A program made the position numbers and the translations under genes. This document shows, one piece after another, positions 57,017 through 64,000 of a stretch of 64,000 nt of DNA (its first letter is position 1; each line of letters starts with the position of its first letter). The stretch lies in the NCBI RefSeq assembly GCF_022698165.1, contig NZ_JALDAY010000015.1:186001-250000 (forward strand), in the 5' to 3' direction. The stretch comes from Streptomyces cylindrosporus. Its GTDB lineage: Bacteria > Actinomycetota > Actinomycetes > Streptomycetales > Streptomycetaceae. The notes under the pieces were generated by a model that was not told the DNA's origin, searched no databases, and saw only the letters and a list, made by a program, of their open reading frames with translations.

Positions 57017-57175
57017 ATGTACGACGAAGGAGCGCTGGCGAAGACCGGCGTAGGCGCACTGACCATCGCGGGCGTCAGCCTCACCCTTGACTGGCTGCTC
57101 GGGCTGGCGATCGCGCTGATCCTGCTCGGCGCGGTCTCCTACCGGATCGTCACGCGGAACCGTGCCGATGGCTAA
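57017..57175 (+). CDS. Small membrane protein between dehydrogenase and synthase
   Basis: 52 residues, ATG 57017 after AGAAAGGA. VGALTIAGVSLTLDWLLGLA and IALILLGAVSYRIVTRNRAD form a two-segment hairpin. Its stop overlaps the synthase start region, so it is co-translated and may be a subunit or stabiliser of the synthase. Confidence 0.55.
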   Translation: MYDEGALAKTGVGALTIAGVSLTLDWLLGLAIALILLGAVSYRIVTRNRADG

Positions 57176-58580
57176 CAGGCACCGCAGGAAGTCCGGGCGG
57201 AGCAGATCCCCCTGGCAGGTGCTCGTGTGTGTGGCCGCCCTCGCGGCGGCCACCGCATGGTCGCTGCTCTACCACTTCATGTGGAGCAAGCAGCCCTTCG
57301 GCGTCTCGATGGTCTTCTATTTCACGATCACCGGGATGCTGATCTTCTCCCTCGGCGCTGCCGTCCGAGGCCGCAGCTTCGCCCATCTGCCGGCGGACGA
57401 ATCCCGCGTGCTCGCCATCGTCCCGGCCTACAACGAGCCACCCGAAGCCCTCTACGCCACCGTCCGCGCGCTCATCGACCAGGTGCGGCCGCCGCAGGCC
57501 ATTCACGTCGTCGACGACGGCTCGCGGGTTCCCGTGGTGCCCTTCCACCATCCGCTGGTGACGTGGCACCGACAGGACAATGCCGGCAAGCGCGAAGCCC
57601 AGGCCCACGTGCTGCGCCTGGTTCCCCCGGACTCGTACGACATGATCCTCACCGTCGACTCGGATTCCGTGCTGCACAAGACGGCGCTGTGGCACTGCAT
57701 GAAGGCCATGTCGGATCCGCAGGTCCAGGCGTGCACCGGCCTGACCCTGGTGAGGAACCGACTCGACAACTGGCTGACCCGGATCATCGACGTCGAGATC
57801 GTCACCTGGTGCTTGGTCACGCGCATGGCCCGCTCGGCTCTCGGCGCGGTGGCACCCACCTCGGGGATCCTCGCCGTCTACCGCAAGGACGTCGTCCTCG
57901 ACAACCTCGACGACTACGTCACCTCCGGCACCGCCGGCGACGACCGCCGACTCACCCACTACGCCCTGCAGCGCGGCCAGGTCGTCGCCGTCAACGAAGC
58001 CCTCGTCTACAGCGCGATGCCCGCCGAGCTCGGAGAACTGTGGACGCAGCGGGTGCGCTGGTTCAAGTCGTACTGGAGGTACGTCGGCTGGGAGCTCACC
58101 TACTTCGACGGGGCGCCGCTGTTCTTCCGCCTCTACGGAATGGTCCTCACCGGCGTGGCACCGGTGCTGTACGCCTGGGTGTTCTTCGCGCTGCCGTACC
58201 ACCAGGGCGAGTACTTCGTATTCCTGCAGGGCTTCGGCTACTGGGTGATCATGACGTACGCGCAGACGGGCATGTACGCCGCGCTACGACCGGAGTTGAA
58301 GGCGCGGGAGAAGTTCCTCGCCTGGCTGCTCCTCACCCCATTCGTGTCGCTGCTCAACCTGCTCCTGATCAAGCCCGCCATGTACTGGGCGCTGACGCAG
58401 GCGCGCACCACGCACTGGGGGACGCGCAAGAGCCCCGCCGTGGACGCGGAGGGCGCCACCTCCGGCTCGGATCCGACCGTGGCGTTCCCGGTGTTCAACG
58501 ACCCCATGCCGCTGCCCGTCGCCAAGCTCCTCGACCCCGACTCCGAAACCACCCTCCAGATCTCCCTCGTACGCCGCTGA
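57162..58580 (+). CDS. Hyaluronan-synthase-like membrane glycosyltransferase (GT2)
   Basis: 472 residues from GTG 57162 (ATG 57168 equally possible). Two N-terminal membrane segments (VLVCVAALAAATAWSLLYHF; SMVFYFTITGMLIFSLG), a GT2 domain with VLAIVPAYNEPPE, IHVVDDGSR, MILTVDSDSVLH, TSGTAGDDRRLTHYAL and TQRVRWFKSYW (the Q--RW motif), and C-terminal membrane segments (VFFALPYHQGEYFVFLQGFG; LAWLLLTPFVSLLNLLLIKP). All processive-synthase motifs are present. It polymerises and exports a beta-linked polysaccharide, perhaps hyaluronan-like given the dehydrogenase upstream; NodC/chitin-type product cannot be excluded. Confidence 0.85.
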   Translation: MPMANRHRRKSGRSRSPWQVLVCVAALAAATAWSLLYHFMWSKQPFGVSMVFYFTITGMLIFSLGAAVRGRSFAHLPADESRVLAIVPAYNEPPEALYATVRALIDQVRPPQAIHVVDDGSRVPVVPFHHPLVTWHRQDNAGKREAQAHVLRLVPPDSYDMILTVDSDSVLHKTALWHCMKAMSDPQVQACTGLTLVRNRLDNWLTRIIDVEIVTWCLVTRMARSALGAVAPTSGILAVYRKDVVLDNLDDYVTSGTAGDDRRLTHYALQRGQVVAVNEALVYSAMPAELGELWTQRVRWFKSYWRYVGWELTYFDGAPLFFRLYGMVLTGVAPVLYAWVFFALPYHQGEYFVFLQGFGYWVIMTYAQTGMYAALRPELKAREKFLAWLLLTPFVSLLNLLLIKPAMYWALTQARTTHWGTRKSPAVDAEGATSGSDPTVAFPVFNDPMPLPVAKLLDPDSETTLQISLVRR

Positions 58581-58627
58581 CGTCGGCACACGCCAGCGCA
58601 ACATCTCGACTACCCCAGGAGAAGCAC

Positions 58628-59092
58628 GTGCCCAACCAGCCCACCACGCGCGAGCAGGACTTCCGCTTCGCCCGCTACGCCACCGTCACCGTTGCCGTCG
58701 CCATCGCCGCGGTCATTTCGATCGTCCTCGGCTGCATGTTCGGCTTCAAGGCCTACGGCCGCTACCAGGCCCGCCAGGACGTCCAGAACTACGTTAAGAC
58801 CAGTCAGGTCCGCGCGAACAACCAGGTCAAGCTCAACGAGATCGAGATCGGGCAACAGCAGCAGCGCGTAAAGATCGAGCAGCAGAAAGCCGAGATCCGC
58901 AAGCAGAACGCGATCGGCATCCGCGAAGCCCAAGACATCATCAACAAGACGCTGACGCCGTTGTACGTCCAGCACGAGATGGTCGACCAGCTCGGCGAGA
59001 TCGCCAAGTCCGGGAAGAACAGTTCGGTCATCTACATCCCGGTCGGCCCGGATGGGCTGCCGGTCGTAGCGACCGCCGGTGCGAAGCGGTGA
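58628..59092 (+). CDS. Membrane-anchored coiled-coil, prohibitin-tail-like protein
   Basis: 154 residues, GTG 58628 after AGGAGAAGC. One membrane segment (VTVAVAIAAVISIVLGCMFG), a Gln-rich coiled coil (EIEIGQQQQRVKIEQQKAEI), and an end (LTPLYVQHEMVDQLGEIAKS, SSVIYIPVGPDGLPVV) that resembles the tail of SPFH/prohibitin proteins, though the SPFH domain is missing. May organise the membrane around the synthase. Inferred. Confidence 0.55.
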   Translation: MPNQPTTREQDFRFARYATVTVAVAIAAVISIVLGCMFGFKAYGRYQARQDVQNYVKTSQVRANNQVKLNEIEIGQQQQRVKIEQQKAEIRKQNAIGIREAQDIINKTLTPLYVQHEMVDQLGEIAKSGKNSSVIYIPVGPDGLPVVATAGAKR

Positions 59093-59676
59093 ACCGCACC
59101 CCTGACACGGAACTCAGCCAGCTCCAGCAGGAACTGCGCAGCATGATCGCCAGCACGGTCCGGGGCGGCATCCTGAACGACGTCGCCGACAGGATCGAAG
59201 CCCTGCCCCTGGACTGGGAGCTCGACCCGGGCCGCGGCGATGCCGTGCAGCAGCTGCGCGGTTGGGCGCAGGAGAAGGCCACGGCCCCGCTGACGGTCCG
59301 GGTCAACTGGGCCGGCACCGTGCGCTACCCCGACGGTAGCGCCCTCGCCCACAGGGCCGTCATCGACGGCGAAACCCCCAATGGGATCAGCGCCGAGCTG
59401 GTCGTCGCGGGCGACGACAGGGTCAAGCTCGCCGCCCTCCTGGACATGGAGGTCCGCGGTATCTACGCGACGTGCCTTACCACCGGGTGCGGGACCGCCG
59501 ACGACTGCGACCCCTCTGACCCGGCCCTGCTCGGCTGGACCCGCCTCCACGTCGCCGGTACCGACGACGAGCCCCGCTGGTACTGCTCGCCGCCGTGTGT
59601 CTCCAACGCGCTCGCCCGCGCCGGTGACGAACTCGCCGCCGTCGAGGCCTGCAACGAGTTGGACGGTGGACTGTGA
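59089..59676 (+). CDS. Hypothetical protein with Cys-rich C-terminus
   Basis: 195 residues. Helical start (LQQELRSMIASTVRGGILND), beta middle (PLTVRVNWAGTVRYPDG), and a C-terminal Cys block (TCLTTGCGTADDCDPSDPAL, WYCSPPCVSNALARAG) that may bind zinc. Overlaps by 4 bp on both sides. Function unknown. Confidence 0.5.
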   Translation: MNRTPDTELSQLQQELRSMIASTVRGGILNDVADRIEALPLDWELDPGRGDAVQQLRGWAQEKATAPLTVRVNWAGTVRYPDGSALAHRAVIDGETPNGISAELVVAGDDRVKLAALLDMEVRGIYATCLTTGCGTADDCDPSDPALLGWTRLHVAGTDDEPRWYCSPPCVSNALARAGDELAAVEACNELDGGL

Positions 59677-60104
59677 GCGACCCTCTGACGACGACGGAGG
59701 CCGCGGTTCGTGAGCTGGGCGCGCTGCCCGTCCCGATCGGCCATCAACAGCAGCCTCTGCGGCAGCTCATCGTCGCCTGCCCGTTCTGCCACGCGGAGGC
59801 CGGCGAGAACTGCAGCAGCCACGGCGGTGCCCGCATCTTCTTCCACACCGTCCACCAGGCGCGCACGGCCGCCTGGAACCTGTGGCGGTTCGACAGCCAC
59901 CCGGCGGCCAAACTCGTCGCCGACGCGGCCAAGGACCGGACCATCCGGCACGCCCGCCACGCCGCCGACCTCCTCGCCGAACACGGCTACTCCACGGAGG
60001 CCGACACGGTCCGGGCCGCGGTGAAAGCCCGCAAGGGTCACATGTCCGCCCACCAGGCCGCCCAGCTCCTCCTCGCGAACGCCGAGGGAGGCGAGCCCGA
60101 ATGA
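59673..60104 (+). CDS. Phage zinc-finger protein, third copy
   Basis: 143 residues. IVACPFCHAEAGENCSSHGG then FFHTVHQARTAAWNLWRFD has the same C-x2-C-x6-C ... H pattern as the modules at 31.3 and 31.6 kb. Helical C-terminus (HARHAADLLAEHGYSTEADT). Probably nucleic-acid-binding. Confidence 0.6.
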   Translation: MSDPLTTTEAAVRELGALPVPIGHQQQPLRQLIVACPFCHAEAGENCSSHGGARIFFHTVHQARTAAWNLWRFDSHPAAKLVADAAKDRTIRHARHAADLLAEHGYSTEADTVRAAVKARKGHMSAHQAAQLLLANAEGGEPE

Positions 60105-60829
60105 GCTCGGACCGAACTACGGACTGGACTCCCGTCGAGCGACTGCACACGATCGTCGCCCAGGAGATCAACGACGTCCCCGCCGAGGAACTGATCAAGG
60201 CCGCCACGGACGACGTACTCCGCGCGTGGGCGGCCAGGATCCGCGCGGTCGGGAAGGCGAAGGGCTGGTCCACGTGGGCCGCCGACTACATGGACCCCGA
60301 CACCGAGTTCACCGACATCGGCACACCGCCCGTCGAGGAGATCGAGAAAGCCGTCGCCGAGGGCGCGGAGAAGGACACCAGCGGCGGCAACCGGCCAGCC
60401 GAGGGCGAGTCCACTCCCGGCCCCGAACTCCTCAAGTACGCCAGCTCCTTCGAGTTCCCGCGCGCCGAAGCGCATAAGCCGCCCCTGCTCATGCAGCGTG
60501 TCCACGGTCAAGACGACGCCTGGGCGATCCTGGACCAGACTGATCACTGCTGGAGCCGCGACAACGGCGGCCAGTGGGTAGCCTGCCTCGGCGGCCCCGC
60601 CTGGCTGGAACAGCAGCGGTCCGTGCTGTTCACGTTCGGCCATGCCTGGACGCTGGCCGAGCGGATCGCGGCCACCGACGTCGACGGCAAGTGCTGGCGC
60701 AACGTCGTGTTCGGCGAGTTCAGCGATCACTTCTTCAAGAAGGGCGCCCTCACCGACGCCCCGCAGGCCTGCATCTACTGCGGTCTCCAGAAACCGGAAG
60801 AGTCCGTCACCCCCGGGGCCGGCCAGTGA
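60101..60829 (+). CDS. Hypothetical protein
   Basis: 242 residues. Helical N-terminus (DWTPVERLHTIVAQEINDVP), acidic linker, and a C-terminal domain (QRVHGQDDAWAILDQTDHCW, VLFTFGHAWTLAERIAATDV, ACIYCGLQKPEESV with CxxC). Ends in GTGA overlap with the DUF2637-like gene. Not recognised. Confidence 0.5.
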   Translation: MSSDRTTDWTPVERLHTIVAQEINDVPAEELIKAATDDVLRAWAARIRAVGKAKGWSTWAADYMDPDTEFTDIGTPPVEEIEKAVAEGAEKDTSGGNRPAEGESTPGPELLKYASSFEFPRAEAHKPPLLMQRVHGQDDAWAILDQTDHCWSRDNGGQWVACLGGPAWLEQQRSVLFTFGHAWTLAERIAATDVDGKCWRNVVFGEFSDHFFKKGALTDAPQACIYCGLQKPEESVTPGAGQ

Positions 60830-62514
60830 CCCGGCACCAGGTCCTCGCATGGGCTGCTGGCCATCCGTGGTCGGCAGCCGCTGCAGCCGCACTGGTCCTG
60901 GCCGCGCTCACCGCCGCCCTGCGGGCGCTCGCAGGGCGCACGAAGCCGGCCGTCTTCGCCGCCGGGACCGGCGCTATCGTGTGCACGGCGTACAGCGGGG
61001 ACACGAGCTGGCGGTTCGCTGCGCACCGCCTCGGCATGCACGCCGTCGACGAGCGCGCCGCGATGTTCGCGGCCGGGGAGATCGCGCTCCTCGCCTGCGG
61101 AATCATGGCCCGCGCCAACAAGCGCGCGACCGCCACCGACGACCACGCCGGCACCCCGGGCGTCCCCGGGGTACTGGTCTGGTGCATCACCGGCGTCCAG
61201 ATCATCCCCGCCTTCGCCGAGTCCGGATTCTGGGGCGGCATCGTGCGCGCCGCGATCGGCCCGGTCATGGCCGGCCTGCTCTGGCACCTCGCCATGGGCC
61301 TCGAGATCCGCATCACCAAACCGAACGCCCTGTCCACCGGCCTGCCCGCGCAGATCGGCCACGAACTCCGCGAACGCCTCCTGTCCTACCTCGGCCTATC
61401 GGTCCGCGGCCGGGACGCGGCCCAGCTCACCCGCGACCGTGCCACCGCGCGCGCCGTACGCCTCGCGTCGCGCCGCCGCCTCGGCTGGTGGGGAAGGGGA
61501 GCCCTCAAGGCCGCCGTCGCCCGCTCGGGTGCCGCTGTCGATGACACCCAGCGCGACCAGCTCCTCGCTCTCCTGGCCGGCCGCCGTACGGCCGACCAGC
61601 TCCGCACCATCGACCTCGCCTCGCCCTGGACCGCGCGGACCCCACCCGCGCCCGCATCTGAACCCCTACCTGCACCTGCACCTGCGAGCGCCTCTGCACC
61701 CGCTGCCCAGGCGAGCGGACCCGCCGCCTTCGACGGGCCGGCGCTGCGGCGGATGGAGCCGATTGACGCCGTTCTCCGGGTGCACGCCGTGCACCCGCAC
61801 CTGGCCCCGCGTGAGCTCGCCGAGCTGTGCAACGGGTACGGGCTGTTCGTCACGGAAGACCTCGTGCGCGCCGCCCTCCAAGTCGCGGGGCGCGACCCCG
61901 CCCAAGCCGCGCCCGCACCTGCACCCGAGCGCGTACCTGCCCAGGCAGAGCCGCCACGACTCACCGATGTACCCAGCCCTGCCGACAAGCCGCTCCCGGG
62001 CCTGCTCGCCTTCGCGAGCCGAATCGGCAGCCTGCACCTCGACGTCGTCACCGAGGACCGGGTGCGCCCCGAGGATGCTTGCACGGTACCCGCCGCGTCC
62101 TTCAACCCGGCCCGCAGCCTTACCCAGGTGCACGCCCGTGTACCCGATGGGCTCGGCAACCTCGGGTACATCCTGAGCCGTGCCCCGGGGGCTAGCCCGG
62201 GCGCCGCGGCGACCCTCCGCCGCCCCCTCAACCTCATCCGAGCGGGCGCTTCCTCTGCGAAGACTGCACCCGCGCCCCGGCCGCCTGCGGCGGCGGGTGC
62301 GGCTGCGGGCGGCGGCCGTACGGAAGCGGAGGAACTCGAGCGGGCCCGCGAGGTTGACGCCGACCACCGTCGCACGCGCGGCAAGCCGGCCTCTGTCCGC
62401 GCGCTCAAGAAGGGCGTGGGCGTCGGCCAGCCCAAGGCAGAACGCCTCCGCGCGCTCCTCGACGCCGAGCAGAACGCCGCCGCGTCCGCCAGCAGCCAGA
62501 AAGCCACCCCATGA
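60826..62514 (+). CDS. DUF2637-like membrane protein
   Basis: 562 residues from GTG 60826. Four hydrophobic segments in the first 170 (AAAAALVLAALTAALRALAG; AVFAAGTGAIVCTAYSG; AMFAAGEIALLACGIMARAN; GVLVWCITGVQIIPAFAESG), with GPVMAGLLWHLAMGLEIRIT. This is the DUF2637 pattern (SpdB2-like) common on Streptomyces plasmids and conjugative elements. Long Ala/Pro linker with repeats of PAPAPAS-type; a C-terminal winged-helix-like part (RVHAVHPHLAPRELAELCNG). Probably DNA transfer or spreading. Confidence 0.7.
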   Translation: MTRHQVLAWAAGHPWSAAAAAALVLAALTAALRALAGRTKPAVFAAGTGAIVCTAYSGDTSWRFAAHRLGMHAVDERAAMFAAGEIALLACGIMARANKRATATDDHAGTPGVPGVLVWCITGVQIIPAFAESGFWGGIVRAAIGPVMAGLLWHLAMGLEIRITKPNALSTGLPAQIGHELRERLLSYLGLSVRGRDAAQLTRDRATARAVRLASRRRLGWWGRGALKAAVARSGAAVDDTQRDQLLALLAGRRTADQLRTIDLASPWTARTPPAPASEPLPAPAPASASAPAAQASGPAAFDGPALRRMEPIDAVLRVHAVHPHLAPRELAELCNGYGLFVTEDLVRAALQVAGRDPAQAAPAPAPERVPAQAEPPRLTDVPSPADKPLPGLLAFASRIGSLHLDVVTEDRVRPEDACTVPAASFNPARSLTQVHARVPDGLGNLGYILSRAPGASPGAAATLRRPLNLIRAGASSAKTAPAPRPPAAAGAAAGGGRTEAEELERAREVDADHRRTRGKPASVRALKKGVGVGQPKAERLRALLDAEQNAAASASSQKATP

Positions 62515-62651
62515 TGTATGCCGTCGCCGGCGTCTTCGCCGGCTCTCTCGGGGTCCTGGCCCGCGCCCGCAGCGCCGAGACCCGCTACTACGCCGCGCTC
62601 ATCGGTATCACGGCCGCCATGGCGTCCTGTCTGTTTTGGGGGCCGAGATGA
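62511..62651 (+). CDS. Small membrane protein
   Basis: 46 residues, ATG 62511 or 62514. MMYAVAGVFAGSLGVLARAR, YYAALIGITAAMASCLFWGP: two membrane segments. ATGA overlaps at both ends. Spd-like small membrane proteins occur in this position on actinomycete elements. Confidence 0.55.
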   Translation: MMYAVAGVFAGSLGVLARARSAETRYYAALIGITAAMASCLFWGPR

Positions 62652-62881
62652 CCGCCGGGCCCGACGGCCGACCGCCCGGCGAAGGGCTGTTCACCCCGGC
62701 CGTGCAGGCATTCCACCTGTGCGTGCTCGCAGGCGTCACCTCCCCGACGGCGGCCACCTGCACCGATCTCGGCGCGGTCGCGCTCGCGCTCGTTGCGTGC
62801 GCTCGCGGGCGGGTCCGCCCCGCGGCCACGCTCTCCGCTGCTGTGGCCGCCAGCACGGTCGCCGTCTCCCTCCTGCACTGA
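62648..62881 (+). CDS. Small membrane protein
   Basis: 77 residues. GLFTPAVQAFHLCVLAGVTS, LGAVALALVACARGRVRPAA, TLSAAVAASTVAVSLLH: three weak membrane segments. Part of the same spd-like run. Confidence 0.5.
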   Translation: MTAGPDGRPPGEGLFTPAVQAFHLCVLAGVTSPTAATCTDLGAVALALVACARGRVRPAATLSAAVAASTVAVSLLH

Positions 62882-62890
62882 GGAACCGTC

Positions 62891-63058
62891 ATGCCGCCCA
62901 CCATCCACCTGATCCTCAACAGCCTCGTCTGGATCCTGCTCGCAGTGACCCTCGGGCTGCTCCTGGTCGCCCAGCGCAGAGGCGGCGTGGCACTCGCGGT
63001 GATGTGCTCGCTGGCGGCCGTCGGCTTCCACGCCCTGGACACGGGGAGGCCCCTGTGA
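62891..63058 (+). CDS. Small membrane protein
   Basis: 55 residues, ATG 62891 after GAGGAACC. HLILNSLVWILLAVTLGLLL then VALAVMCSLAAVGFHALD: two membrane segments. Overlaps the next gene by 4 bp. Confidence 0.55.
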   Translation: MPPTIHLILNSLVWILLAVTLGLLLVAQRRGGVALAVMCSLAAVGFHALDTGRPL

Positions 63059-64000
63059 CCGAGCCACCCGAGATCCCGCGCGAACAGGACTGGTGGGACC
63101 GGCTCTACCCCGAGGCGGTCCAGTCGCCCGACGACGAGCAGAAGCAGCCGGCCGAGCCGGAGATAGCCAACGGCCCCACCGCCGACGCGGACGGTTCCGC
63201 CGACGAAACCGAGGACGACGCCCCCGACGACGACTCCCGGCCCCGGCTGCTGAACGTCATCCTCGGCCGCAGCCCCGGCAAGACCAAGCAGCGGGAGCGC
63301 GAGGACCCCGAGCCCGAGGAGCCGGAGTGCGCGCACGAGCACACCGTGCCGGTCCACGCCCAGCCGTACGGCGAGCTCGTCGCGATGCTCTGCCTGGACT
63401 GCGACGAGCAACTCCCCGTCCCTGAACCGGCCGACGAGGACGCCGAGCAGGCGACCGCCAGGCCCGCGGTCGTGCCCAAGCCGAACAGGCGAGGGCGCAC
63501 CCCGACGTCGAAGCGGCCCCAGCGGCGCAGCCCGGCGGCGGTCGGCCGCAGCTACGTCCGCCCCATCGCCTTCACCCTCTCTGCGGGCCTGTTCGGCTAC
63601 AGCATCGGCCTCGTCGACGTCATGGGCAGCTTCCTGACGGCCGCCGACCACGGAGCCACGGGGGCAGCGGGGACGTTCCTGGCCCTCGCCAGTGGCTACG
63701 CCAGCTGGCGCGTGCTCGGGATTCCGGGGGTGGCAGGCATCGTTCCGGCCGGGATCGTGGGCCGTGCGATCGCCGCGGTATTCGTGGCCTCCGTCGCCCC
63801 GGGCCTCGCCCCCGACGCAGTGCAGATCCTCAACCAGTACGGCGCCTACGTGGGCCTGGACGCCTCGGCGGTGGCGCTGCTGGCCACCTCAACTGCCCTG
63901 TGCGGGGGCCTGTACTGGCTCGTCGACCGTCGCTTCAAGGCCATGCCGCTCGCCGTGCGGTGGCTCGTACGGATCCCGCTCGCCTCCGCTGCCCTCGCCG
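63055..64000 (+). CDS. Membrane protein with zinc-like N-terminal part (3' end outside window)
   Basis: At least 315 residues from GTG 63055, still open at the window end. Acidic N-terminus (TADADGSADETEDDAPDDDS), a Cys/His block (ECAHEHTVPVHAQPYGELVA, MLCLDCDEQLPV), a basic linker (KPNRRGRTPTSKRPQRRSPA) and several membrane segments (PIAFTLSAGLFGYSIGLVDV; GVAGIVPAGIVGRAIAAVFV; ASAVALLATSTALCGGLYWL). Resembles membrane proteins encoded just before TraB/FtsK translocases on actinomycete elements. Confidence 0.6.
   Translation, partial: MTEPPEIPREQDWWDRLYPEAVQSPDDEQKQPAEPEIANGPTADADGSADETEDDAPDDDSRPRLLNVILGRSPGKTKQREREDPEPEEPECAHEHTVPVHAQPYGELVAMLCLDCDEQLPVPEPADEDAEQATARPAVVPKPNRRGRTPTSKRPQRRSPAAVGRSYVRPIAFTLSAGLFGYSIGLVDVMGSFLTAADHGATGAAGTFLALASGYASWRVLGIPGVAGIVPAGIVGRAIAAVFVASVAPGLAPDAVQILNQYGAYVGLDASAVALLATSTALCGGLYWLVDRRFKAMPLAVRWLVRIPLASAALA

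Overview
The window is high-GC actinobacterial DNA, most likely from a Streptomyces: GTG and TTG starts are common, genes overlap by ATGA or GTGA, and several small protein families look like ones I know mainly from Streptomyces and its mobile elements. I read it as two mobile elements separated by a short chromosomal island. All assignments come from reading the sequence; no database search was run.

Element A (1 to about 19.2 kb) is the right end of a siphovirus-type prophage. In order it has a tail assembly chaperone pair with a probable -1 frameshift, a 1434-residue tape measure protein, minor tail proteins, a glycine-rich tip protein, a tail-region cysteine peptidase, and a lysis cassette of GH25 lysozyme plus two holin-like proteins, ending in a terminator. 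Beyond the lysis genes (13.4-19.1 kb) is cargo: small cassette genes, a LexA-like DNA-binding protein without a peptidase domain, a GNAT acetyltransferase, an XRE regulator with a phased heptamer array upstream, a DUF6415-like protein, a short Gly/Asp/Pro-rich peptide followed directly by an isoaspartyl methyltransferase-like enzyme (imiditide-like RiPP layout), and a GntR regulator. The element seems to end inside a D-Ala-D-Ala dipeptidase (vanX) gene, of which only the C-terminal part remains.

Chromosomal island (about 19.2-22.6 kb): the vanX fragment, a Nudix hydrolase and a GH31 glycosidase.

Element B (about 22.7 kb to beyond 64 kb) starts with a divergent repressor/HTH pair around an array of TGCAAGTT-type operators. 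A long rightward set of mostly overlapping small genes follows: ECF sigma factor, WhiB-like protein, helix-turn-helix replication-type protein, HNH-like proteins and many small zinc-binding proteins. Within it is a striking RNA-repair and RNA-quality-control set: an RNA ligase-like nucleotidyltransferase (39.0 kb), a Thg1-like 3'-5' polymerase (41.5 kb), a HAD phosphatase (45.0 kb), and a Ro60 (TROVE/vWA) protein (48.7 kb) directly preceded by three tandem Y RNA-like genes. Two of these RNAs contain a circularly permuted tRNA-like module (T-arm before D-arm).

A leftward cassette (50.8-54.7 kb), partly paralogous to one in element A, ends at a 53-nt perfect palindrome. Next come a nucleotide-sugar 6-dehydrogenase and a hyaluronan-synthase-like glycosyltransferase (55.7-58.6 kb), then small membrane proteins and a DUF2637-like protein typical of actinomycete conjugative elements and plasmids. 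No integrase, terminase, capsid or FtsK/TraB gene of element B is inside the window, so whether B is a prophage, a phage-plasmid or an integrative conjugative element stays open.
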